From NCBI GenBank assembly GCA_022559845.1, contig JAHNEJ010001346.1, positions 211,354-275,353 on the forward strand: 64,000 bases of DNA, read 5' to 3'. The stretch comes from Amorphophallus konjac (Eukaryota; Streptophyta; Magnoliopsida; Alismatales; Araceae). The notes under the pieces were generated by a model, which saw nothing but the letters and a program-made list of their open reading frames with translations, was not told the origin of the DNA and ran no database searches. Positions 37,040-46,648 of the stretch are shown one piece after another. Numbering within the stretch: the stretch's first letter is position 1; every line of letters starts with the position of its first letter. The position numbers and the translations under genes were made by a program.

Positions 37040-38134
37040 TGACGGCCAGAGACCCGTGCGTCGCTTATAAGTAACGGTCCACCCTAGACCGCCAGAAGAG
37101 AGTGACGCTCCTAAACCAGACCGTCAGACAACCTGCAGTAGTAAAGTTTGAATTCTTTTAACTCCAACTCTTCCAGCCGGCTAGAAGACTTGGGCCTCGT
37201 GCTAATGAACCTGTAAACCTGCCAAAGAAATAGAAAGACAAGACAAGACAACCTCAATCAACCCTCTTCACAAGCATAGCATCAATTCTTAAAGAACTTA
37301 AGAACATCAAAAGGAGAGGGAATTACCGGGGAGTTTTGGTTTTTTAACCCCTCTGGGCGTTTTCAAAAGTTGGGAGGATGTTTGTATGCTTAAAACAACA
37401 GTGAAAAAACGTGGAGGAGGAGGAGGGACAATGCTTTGTTTAAAAAGACCAAGGAAGAACTCAAGCATGCAAAGATGAACTTGAAAGATCAAAAACAAAA
37501 GTACTCCCTTGACTGGAAGATGGATGGACGTGGGAAGCAACTCCTCCTGGATGAAGATGGCTCCTGGGTTCGGCAGCACTTCGTCGTGAATCAAAAATCT
37601 CCCCCCTTGATCATGAAATCAAAGGTTCTATTTATAGACCTTCAAAACTCATGGGTCGAGTTGAAGATAAATCAGCCAAGAAAGGAGGATAATCCTTAGC
37701 AAATCCTTGAGGATAATATCAACAAGAGTCCAAAGAAACAAACGAGAGGTCCTGAGGATTAGAATTGAAGGAGATAACGCCAATCCAAAACCCTATCTCG
37801 TCCACGGAGTAGCAGAGAAAAGGCCTGAACTGTCAGGACTCTCTGAAGGAAGTAACGGCCTTACGATAGACCGCCACTTGGAAGTAACGCATCAAGGCAT
37901 GACCGTCATTTTCAACCCTATCCAAAGGATAAGATCGACGGGAAGAAGATCTAAACAATAGGACTCTGCAAGTAAGTAACGGCCAGGGAATAGGGCGTCA
38001 TAAGGAAAAAACGGCTAGAGAGTAGTCCGTTATTATCAAAGGACAACGAGGCCCTAAGTCTTGGGACTCTTCAAAGAGTAACGGCCTAGGCTTCATGCGT
38101 TATTATGAAATGACGCGCCTAGTCCAGACCGTTA
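37040..38134. repeat. Palindromic TRACGG units in the 3' LTR (nine units)
   Basis: Clusters at 37040-37126 (three units), 37853-37908, 37977-38032 and 38079-38134 (two each). Each unit is about 25 bp, TRACGG or a near variant, 8-12 variable bases, then its inverse CCGTYA. Confidence 0.8.
37629..37636 (-). promoter_or_regulatory. Sense-direction TATA box in 3' LTR
   Basis: The minus strand reads ggtcTATAAATAgaac. The identical site in the 5' LTR (56750-56757) would drive the element. Confidence 0.6.
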
Positions 38135-38328
38135 TTATCATTGATTTTCAAGAAAATAGAATGGAGGGATTGCCAAGCTTTTGAACGAAGTGCCACCAGG
38201 AACCAGGTCTAATCCAGGAATTGAGACTCAAAAAAAACAGGCTTCAACTGATTAAAAGGAATTCAATGAAGAGTGAACAACTCGGAGCATCATATCGAAT
38301 AAATAAGGAGATGACCCGACTTATTGGG

Positions 38329-38335
38329 TATAAAA
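38329..38335 (+). promoter_or_regulatory. Plus-strand TATA at inner edge of 3' LTR
   Basis: TATAAAA in attgggtataaaacggg, 12 bp before the LTR ends. It points toward the antisense PMD gene at 39598, so the 3' LTR may supply an antisense promoter. No transcription evidence is available. Confidence 0.35.
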
Positions 38336-38347
38336 CGGGTGTCAACA

Positions 38348-38363
38348 GATGCCCCTCCTTAAC
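38348..38363 (-). promoter_or_regulatory. Polypurine tract of element B
   Basis: The minus strand reads gttaaggaggggcatc directly before the 3' LTR start TGTTGACACC. Confidence 0.75.
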
Positions 38364-39326
38364 GTCCTCTTTGCAGGGGAACGAGCGGAAGTGAAGCGAA
38401 AGTGAAATGGAACATGGAGATGAAGCGGAAATGAAGCGGGGTGGATCAAAAAGAGGGCGTTAAGGTAAACGACACCCGTTCTTCACCAACAAGCGATAAG
38501 AATTTTCTGGAAAAACTTCAAAACTGATCACAAGGAAATAGCTAACCAAAGGATGCAAGTCTGGAGGATTCAATTAACTAAGGAAAGGAAACACGGCTGG
38601 CCGCCGGAGGCAACGGAAAGGAAAGAGACTAAACTCCAGACAGGAATCTTCAGTCAACCAGATCAAGCGAGCAAATCGAAGGAAATCTTCAAATTCAGAG
38701 TGGAATAATTCTCCTTATCCAGGATCAAGAACACAGCTGTTCACCGTCAATGAGACCTCTTGAACAAATGAAGCTCATGAATGCTCAAAGAATGCGTATG
38801 ATGCATGCTGGGCTAAAGAAAAACAAATCTTCAAAGTTTATGCAAAGAAAGATAAAATAACAAGATACTCGAGAATAATATTGCTAGATTGGGGAAACCA
38901 GAGTCAAGACACTATCTGCAACCACGGCGTGCAAGATAGAACCATCATCCTCAAATTTTCCAACCTAACGGCCTATCCAACGATTATTCATGTGAACTTA
39001 GATCATCATCATTTTTGTTTAAGGGGAACATCAGATCCCAGGACACCTGAATGACCAGCCGGTTCTCGAGGTAATATATTATAGATAACATATAGTAATG
39101 CATTAAGGGATAAAGGAACGAGATACAATACCTGACTTACCTGCCTAACGAGCGGCAGAGCGTGCCTTCTGTTCATAATCTTTCATAAATAGGTTAGCCG
39201 ATAAGATAGTTATGATAATAGTTAAGGCATAACCATTGTGATAAACTCATCAAAATGTTTTCATGATGGAGATAAGTTTAAACATTAAATTTGGACCATT
39301 CATTCATCAAGAAACTTGCAAGGATA

Positions 39327-39483
39327 TAACGGCCTGATGTAGGGGCGTCACAGAAAACAACGGATCATACCCAGTCCGTCATAATCAAGGCGGTTCACAT
39401 TCTTCAATAAAACAGTCCGTCACAAGCGACGGCCTTAAAGGGGGGCGTCAGAATGATGTGACGGTCCAACGATAGACCGTCGC
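39327..39483. repeat. Two paired TRACGG modules upstream of the PMD gene
   Basis: Modules at 39327-39381 and 39427-39483, the same family as in the LTR. A longer-looped copy may lie between them. Confidence 0.75.
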
Positions 39484-39508
39484 TTCTCCTGAGTTTTCAA
39501 AAAAACAA

Positions 39509-39526
39509 ACCGAACGGCCGTTCGGT
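39509..39526. promoter_or_regulatory. 18-bp perfect palindrome
   Basis: ACCGAACGGCCGTTCGGT is its own reverse complement. It sits 72 bp before the PMD gene ATG and contains AACGG, the core shared with the palindromic modules. A dimeric protein binding site is a plausible inference. Confidence 0.5.
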
Positions 39527-39597
39527 CTCATTTCACGCTCAAACAACCAAAACGCCAAACCAGAAAACCCACCGGCGACCTCCATCTCCACCCTCCA

Positions 39598-42500
39598 ATG
39601 GCCGGCGACGAGGCACCGCAGCCACCACCTCAGAAGAGAGGGAGAGGAAAGAAGATGGCCATAAGGCGGTTCCACCGCCGGCTCGAACGAGAGACCACCC
39701 CGCCGCCCATGGAGGAAGAACCAAGGGGAAGGGAGCCAAGGGAAGAGGAGGAGGTCCCCACGGTCGTGGAAGAACCAACCGAAGCCTCCTTGGGTGCAGA
39801 GGAGCCCAAGGAACGAGAGCAGAAGAAGAGGAAGATCCTCGACCATGAGGTAGGCCCTCCGCCCCAATTTTTAAATTTTTGATTTTTATGTTTTTATTTA
39901 TGAATGCATGTGGGGGATAAGGGTAGAAATGGGTCTATGAACCCACTAGGAACACTTGTAGGCCATTTGGCCAAAGTGAGAAATCATGGGGATGCAGGGG
40001 AGAAATTCCCTACTGGCAGACTAAGTGACGGTCCCGCCAGCGACCGTCACTTCTCTGACGCTCCAGGATAAGGCCGTCAGAGACAAGTAACGCCCTATCC
40101 CAGGGCCGTTACTTCTGCCAGGGTTCCAAACTCTTTTTAGGGTTTTCAATTTTCAAATTTTTGTTTTTCTTTTCGATATTTAATGTTTATGCAATGTCTA
40201 TATGATGCAAATGGACTAATTAGTGCTCTAATATGCAATGCAGGGAAAGAGGAGATCGAGGATCTCATGGCTGCAGATTCGGGCGGTGTACCAGGCACTG
40301 CCCGATTACCAGAGAGATAGACTCGCAGAGATGGGTTTCGCCGAGATGCTCAGCATCGAGGTGATCCAGATGGATACGCCGTTGCTGTACGCTTTGCACG
40401 AGAGGTGGGACCCAGTTAGCAGGGCGTTCATCTTCCCGTGGGGCCACATGATCCCCACGCTAGAAGACATGGCGAGGATTACAGGACTGAGGGTCCACGG
40501 CGCTGCAGTGACAGGATGGACGTACGGCGACTATCGGGAGATAGCGCAGCAGCTACTGGGGTTGGACCTGATCAGGCCGGGCCAGTCTTCTTCCCAGCTC
40601 TCGAGATCGGTGCTGCAGGAGAGTTTGGGGCTGAGAGGGGCAGCGATTGCCGTGGGGGAACTGCCCGAGGAGCATCTGGGCAGAGTGATTGACCAGGTAC
40701 GCCCTCGTGTGGCGGCAGAGGCAGGAGAGGAGGGGGATCGAGTGATGAGGCGCTTCTTGATACTGTTGTTCGGGAAGCTCCTGTTCGCGACCAGAGCGGA
40801 TGTTATCAGCTGCAGACTGCTGCCGCTGATAGAGGATTTAAGCAGAGTGAGGAAGTACGCCTGGGGAGCAGCGGTCTTGGCCTTCCTGATTAACTCGTTG
40901 AGCACCACGGACCGACTGACGATGCTGGGAGGCTTCTCGCCCTTCCTACAGGTAAAAATGCGCTTAAATGCTTTTTAATATGCCATGATGTATGCTATGA
41001 TTGATAATTTATGTAACTGACTTGCTTCCTAAATGCAGATCTGGAGCTATTTGTACCTCCCGGGCATTGGGAGAGGTGCATTACTCCATCCTGGCCTGAT
41101 ACCGATCGCGAGGCGATGGTCGGTGGCGAGGGATACGGGGTCGGTCTTGAGACAGACCCGGATGATCCAGGAGGACCTGGACTCCTACCCACACACATCG
41201 GTGAGCCCAGAATTTAAATGATTTAAATGCTTTATATGCCTATATGCGCTCATGTTATGCGAATGCTAATGGATCTAAATGCCTGCAGGTGAGGTGGACC
41301 CCTTACCGCAGCGAGGGCTACACAGGACAGCCGTGGGTGGAGGCGTCCTTATCGTACCGGGGGCGAGACATATGGTTGCATTGCATCCATATCATCGAGC
41401 CTCTTCACTATAGGCTGATCCTGCGGACTCGGGGACTACACCAGCCCGAGGTGACCTTTCCACACCGCAACGATGATCGCCCAGGAAAGTCGGCGAGGGG
41501 CATTAGCGGGAGCGTGGATTGGCGCGCCCGGAAGGCAAAGTACGTCCTCGACTGGAGGCAGCGAGGCAGGGCCGTGAAGGAGCGGGCAGAGAGCGACGAG
41601 GCCTACCTGAAGGCCTTCGCTCGACACTACGGCGACCGGGTATACCGAGGTACCCGACGACCGGTATGCAATTCTAAACTAAAAACTCTCTTTTATATGA
41701 TGAAATGTGGATGTGACATGCTGGCTTATGCTTTCTATATGCAGCTCGATCCTGAAGGGCGGATAGCGGAGCTAGAGGGATTACTCCACTCTACCATCCT
41801 GCAGCGGGATGAGTATAGGACGGCGCTGGAGCTCCTGGTGAGACTCTAAATGCTTATGATATGACTATGATTATGCATGATGCTAATGCTTCGGCTATGA
41901 CAATGCAGCGAGCAGAGGGAGCTCAGCGAGCAGGACCAGACGCCCCATCGTCGTCCTCGCAGCCTGCGGGAGACAGGGCTGGGCGAGATGCTGACTTTGC
42001 TCGGGCAATTGCCCGGGCCGAGGAGGCGGAGGCCACCCTCGCGGAGCGGGTAAGATACTTACATGCTTTATGATTATGCTTATGCTAATTAAATTTATAT
42101 GACTAACCTATATGCAATGCAAATGCAATCTACAGGCGATAGAGCTAGCAGCGGCAGTGGCGGAGGCCACCCAAGCGAGGGCAGAGGTAGAGAGGAGCCG
42201 GGCCGAGACTGATCGAGCTCGAGCAGAGACGGAGCTCGTGCGGGCAGAGCTAGCCCGACTGAGAGCGGAGACCCCTCGACATGTGGACGATGTGGAGATG
42301 GAGCGACTTCGAGCAGATTTAGCACGAGCGCAGGCCGAGGTGAAGGACCTTCGCCTTGGGACTGCGGATCTTGATCGCTACCGGACCGAGGCACGGGAGA
42401 CGCGACGCCAGATCTTCACACTGAAGATTAGGCTGCAGACCATGGAGCAGACGGTCCGGATGCTAGGCCGGGCACCAGAGCGGAGTTCTTCCCGGAGCGG

Positions 42501-42684
42501 GGCTCATAGGAGTGCTGCCCCTAGTGGCTCGGTTGGGGATTTCTTAGTTAGTTCCGCCGGCCAACAGAGAAATGAGAGGGCAGAGAGAGGACAGCAGGAG
42601 GAGAGTGCTTCCATAGCACCGCCACCCAGGAAACCCGAGGGTGGAGAGGATGAGGGCGGCCCGACTGATAAGCCGGCCGAATGA
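39598..42684 (+). CDS. Plant mobile domain (PMD) gene, seven exons, antisense in element B
   Basis: Exons: 39598-39849, 40244-40951, 41039-41200, 41289-41663, 41745-41837, 41909-42049, 42136-42684, each bounded by GT and cAG and all phase 0. They total 2280 nt, 759 residues. Exon 1 is basic and acidic (KKMAIRRFHRR, KKRKILDHE), with a likely nuclear signal. Exons 2-4 (residues about 85-499) carry the PMD fold: HERWDPVSRAFIF, PWGHMIPTLEDM, ITGLRVHG, GRDIWLHC. Exons 6-7 form an Ala/Glu/Arg coiled coil (about 560-710) and a Ser/Glu/Gly tail. Host PMD proteins MAIN and MAIL1 are nuclear and affect silencing; the function here is unknown. Every exon is open, unlike the element A copy, so it may be functional. 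Confidence 0.85.
40026..40111. repeat. Three TRACGG units inside PMD intron 1
   Basis: TGACGGTC...GACCGTCA, then TGACGCTC...GGCCGTCA, then TAACGCCC...GGCCGTTA, all within intron 1 (39850-40243). Confidence 0.8.
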
Positions 42685-42911
42685 TGTACTTTTATGCTTT
42701 TCTTACCACTTGTACATGCCCTTTTATGAAAATGAAATTTTTGTTGACTTTTTATGTGGATGTATGAATGAATGAGTGATTGAAAGTACGCATGATGGAT
42801 GTGTATGTGTGAATGAATGCTTGTGTGGAGAAGGTGTGGTGTACAGATGTGAAAGACCGCCAGGTCTAGGCAAAGAATAGACTAACTGCCTGAATTTAGT
42901 AGCAGAGGAAA

Positions 42912-43362
42912 TGACGGTCTGGTCTTGGACCGTCATAATCAAATGACGCGCCTATCTTAGGCCGTCATTCATGAAACATCTTATTCTGATAGCCGGGCTA
43001 CAGAAGAAATAGCGGCCCATGGTAGGAGCGTTAAAAGAAAACAACGGCCCTAGACCGGACCGTTATTCATGGCAGAACATGGTTTTAGAACTACTCGCAG
43101 AAAATGCGACGGCCTGAAGGAGACGCGTCATAACGAAACGACGGTCCTAACCTGACCGTTACATGGCGTTCAGCCCAGAAGAGAGAGACTTGAGCGATTT
43201 GAAGGATATAACGGATTAGGGTTCGTCCGTTGAAAGGCGACGGTCTGAGACCAGACCGTAAACAGCCACAGAACATGTTTTAAGAAAACCCAACCCACAG
43301 AAAAAGTGACGGCCCAGGGTAGGCGCGCCAGAGTGAAGTAACGGCCCTACGACAGACCGTCA
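42912..43362. repeat. Five paired TRACGG modules at ~99-bp spacing
   Basis: Modules start at 42912, 43010, 43107, 43208 and 43307, in the spacer between the two antisense genes. The palindromes are conserved, while the sequence between modules is not obviously repeated. The first reads TGACGGTC tggtcttg GACCGTCA, a perfect 8-bp stem. Confidence 0.85.
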
Positions 43363-43599
43363 GAGTCTGGGTCGTTTCCAAAACGGATTCGGCCGTGAGA
43401 GCTTAGAGTCCGAGGTTCAGCCACTTAATCTCTTGCTAGAACTTATCCAAATTTCAGATAAAGCCTCCCAACTCCAATCTTATCCTTCCAAAGTTAATAA
43501 AAAGCCCCAGCAACTTGGGAAACTTACCCAAAATCGCAGCTTGCACAAAAAACTCCGTTCTAGGGTTGAAGAATTCTCCCTAATCAAGCAGAAATCAAG

Positions 43600-45046
43600 A
43601 TGAAGAGATGCTTCGAGATGGCGGCTATGGCAGAGAAGATCTACACCGGCCCTAAGGCTGCAAGGAGGGAACATGGGGAGCTTCAACGGCTGTCCTCGAT
43701 CCCCAAGCATCTAAGCTCTAATGTCCAAAGGGTGGTAAGCTTGCATGACTTCATCTAAAGTTCAGATTTTTTTTTTTTGCTGCACTTTAATTTTCTTCGT
43801 AACTTTCCTTCTTCTTTTCTTCTTCAAGCCTCTTCCTGGCCCAAGGTGTTATTCCAACCTGAAGTGGGTGGCTCCCATGGTAAAGGCACTCCCTTTAGAG
43901 GTGGTATCAATCCTCAAAGCATGGCACCTCCAACCCCTCTTGGTTCTAGGCAAAAACTTCCAGAAATTGTCTTTGGATTGGCCATGCCTTTCAGCCCTAG
44001 TGGAACTATGGCATCCACAAACTCATACCTTTATCTTCCCCTCATTTGAAGCAACCGTCCTATTGGAGGAGGTAGAGACCTACCTAGCCCTTCCTAAGAC
44101 TAAGGTGGGGGATGAGGATCGGGTTTGCTATACAATAGAACCTATTGATCCGTCCTTGATCTTAAGCGACTTCATTCATAACCCAAAGGACGTGCGGACC
44201 ATGATCAGCCCGCGCCACATTCACTTGATCCCTATAGCACAATGGATAGTGTCTCACTGTAAAAATAAGTGGGAGAGACACGAAGCAATAGCCAAGGCGG
44301 TGGCGGTTTGCTTGTGCGGGGTCTTCCTTTTCTCCACGACCGACCACCTCTTAGATATCCAAAATCTTAGCATTATTAGTGGACTGTGGCGGGGTATGTC
44401 TATTTCTCAAGCGGTCCTCTCATACCTCTATGAAGGACTAAGCTCGGCTTGCCTTGGAGGGCCTTTGTTCGGTTCCATGATACTCCTTGAGTGTTGGATA
44501 GGAGTGAGAATCAAATTCCTTCCTAAGGAAGATATAACTTCGGCGAGCCGGATCTTCGGGAGCCATCCTCTCTTCTTCATTGGAGGGGCTTTTGGATATT
44601 CTCCTCAGGTTGAATGCAAGACAGCGGATAAGAAAACTCGGGATGAATGGCGCCTCTTCTTCAACACTTTACCAATGGACAAGTTCATCATGCGACCAAG
44701 AGTCCTCCGAAGTGCCCTTCTTAAAATACAGCGGCGCCAAGGCCTCGACCTCCAGCTAGTAGGGAACACTACCATGGCGATCTACAACCCGCACCGATGC
44801 CATCTTCAGATCGGATTACCTCGAATCAGCGTTTCTGCACTATCACACTACCCTCCCCTTTTACCTAGGAAGATGGGGACCGAGGAAGATGAAAGAGCGA
44901 TCCGGAACGCACTAACCATGTGGGAGATCAGCAAGGTGCGTCCGTGGCAAGCAGAAGTTGAAGAGAACGACGACACACGCCGAGATTACTTGAAAGAGTT
45001 AAGAAGAATCCGCGCTCTTGCGGATAAGAAGTCGAATGTATCTTGA
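43600..45046 (+). CDS. Second PMD-like gene, two exons, antisense in element B
   Basis: Exon 1 (43600-43734, 45 codons) starts MKRCFEMAAMAEKIYTG and ends before GTAAGC. Exon 2 (43829-45046) follows a T/C-rich tract and cttcaag, in phase 0, giving 450 residues. An uninterrupted frame also runs through the intron from 43745 but starts with a Phe-rich stretch that is the polypyrimidine tract, so splicing is preferred. Domain-like features are LVELWHPQTHTFIFP and EATVLLEEVETYLALP, the counterpart of the ERWxPxxxxF and TLEDV motifs of PMD proteins, then WERHEAIAKAVAVCL and a charged C-terminus. An AATAAA lies at 45194-45199. It is distant from the first gene, so not a recent duplicate. Function unknown. 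Confidence 0.75.
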
Positions 45047-45193
45047 TTCCTTTTGCTTGTAAAAGATGTTATTAGATTGCCATTCAGAATTTGATTTATC
45101 ACGACTTATACTTTACTAAACTTGCTTGAATAAGATGAGATTGCCTTAATTGAAAGACCTGAGTTGTGTGCTTTGGAAGATTAGATCGATATG

Positions 45194-45199
45194 AATAAA
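45194..45199 (+). terminator. Polyadenylation signal for second antisense gene
   Basis: AATAAA about 150 bp after the stop codon at 45046. Confidence 0.4.
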
Positions 45200-45217
45200 C
45201 AGAGTTTCTGGGGGGAG

Positions 45218-45469
45218 TAACGGATACCCTCTGGGCCGTTATTATTATACGACGGTCCGGAGTAGGCCGTCAGAATGGAAGTAGTAAGAACTCATTCTCT
45301 GAAGGATGCGACGGATGGATCTTGGGCCGTTATTTGAAAGTAACGGTATGTTCTCAGACCGTCATGATGATGGTTTAACGAAAGGAAGAAAGCCCGTGCC
45401 TGAAGGAAGTGACGGTCCGAGGGGGACCCGTTACATGAATGTAACGGTCTGATGCTGGCGCGTTACACG
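45218..45469. repeat. Three paired TRACGG modules after the second antisense gene
   Basis: Modules start at 45218, 45309 and 45410, each with two palindromic units. Confidence 0.8.
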
Positions 45470-45566
45470 CCTGAACCTGCATAGTTGTGAGCTTTTACCT
45501 TTGGGCTTGCCCCTGTACTCTGCACACACTTAGACATGAAACATGTTAGATCCGTCCTTAGACTCA

Positions 45567-45624
45567 ACCCCTTGCCTCGAGGCAGGTTAGATAATGACCG
45601 TTTCTTGATATTTGGTCAAGGGGT
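45567..45624. promoter_or_regulatory. Hairpin between convergent genes (element B)
   Basis: ACCCCTTG (45567-45574) and CAAGGGGT (45617-45624) are complementary. After a one-base mismatch, ctc/gag extends the stem. On the minus strand ttttaataaggct follows the right arm, matching the element A hairpin context at 5610-5684. Confidence 0.55.
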
Positions 45625-46648
45625 GGAGCCTTATTAAAATAGGCGAAAACGTAAATAAAAATGCGATGCATGTTATGCGAATGATGGAAATGTTGAATGC
45701 TTTTGATTTTGTTTCTTTTTTTTGGAAAAAATATTTGATTTGTTTGGATGTTTGAAATATTTGATTTTTTTGGTTTTCGAAATATATTTGATTGTTTTTT
45801 GGATTTTGAAACGTATTGTTTTTGATTTGAAACATATTTGATTGTTTTTGGATTTTGAAAACATATTTGATTGTTTTTGGATTTTGAAAACATCAGTGCC
45901 TCTCTAGCAATACGAGACCTCCCATACTTTTAGCTTGAGTCCCGAGATCGGCGTGTATATAGCGTGACAACCCCCGGCCGAGATCTGGTCATTGTGACGG
46001 TGTTTTTACCAAAGCTGTACCCAGGGTACTTGTTTCAGTCCTAAAAGGAAAAAAAGAATATGGGGGTAAGCTTAGGCCAGTCATAGAAGTTTTTAGAACT
46101 TGATTCCCTCACCGTACAACTTTAATAGAGATTCGGTCTGTTGCGCCGGGGCTTTTTATGTCCGCCATCGAACCCTTGTCCACTTAGGCATGCATGCGAC
46201 CGGGCTCATAACGTCCCGCGGGGAACTGTACTGCCACTCTTATCATGCCTAATCCTTTTCTTTTGGAGCTTTTGAGAATTCATTTACAAACCTTGAGATG
46301 ATGCTTTTGATTTTGTGGTAAAGAACACTCCTTTTTCTCTTCTTTTCTTTACTTTCTTGTGGAGTCAGGTCATAACGGACTTGCCCCTATTTGAGACCTC
46401 CTCTCGTTAGGGAGTTTGGATCGGTTGTCTCCTTCTTATTCACTCCTTGCCTCTGGACTCAGCCGAAGAATGAAACGTACAGAGACTTTGACTTTCCCCC
46501 GAAGCATGGCCGAGGAAAAACAGTGTCTTTTTTTAAGCAAAGAACCCGACCAGGGGCGTCGTGTAGTGTGTGTTTGCCTTACTCGAGACTCTCTTTTGAA
46601 GATAGGAGGCATTTCTTATTGCCAGGAAAGCACATCGTTTAGATTTGT
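45625..46648. other. Spacer between hairpin and pol stop
   Basis: No supported gene. 45690-45890 is a degenerate T-rich repeat (atatttgattgtttttggat, about four copies). The remainder is the 3' untranslated region of sense gag-pol. Confidence 0.6.

Larger units (their letters stand above)
36620..38347 (-). repeat. Element B 3' LTR
   Basis: 1728 bp, with its outer edge next to AGCGG at 36615-36619. It contains a minus-strand TATAAATA at 37629-37636, a plus-strand TATAAAA at 38329-38335 near its inner edge, and nine TRACGG palindromic units. Short frames inside are identical in the other LTR, as expected for duplicated non-coding DNA. Confidence 0.95.
38364..39597. other. Spacer upstream of antisense PMD gene
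   Basis: Non-coding. It holds palindromic units at 39327-39381 and 39427-39483 (spaced 100 bp) and an 18-bp perfect palindrome at 39509-39526. Confidence 0.6.

Noticed and set aside
36786..37961. Small frames duplicated exactly at 55906-57082
   Set aside because: The duplication is that of the two LTRs. The frames lack domains and cover promoter sequence.
43745..43828. Phe-rich N-terminal extension of the second antisense gene
   Set aside because: It coincides with a polypyrimidine tract ending in aag after a GTAAGC donor, best read as intron.
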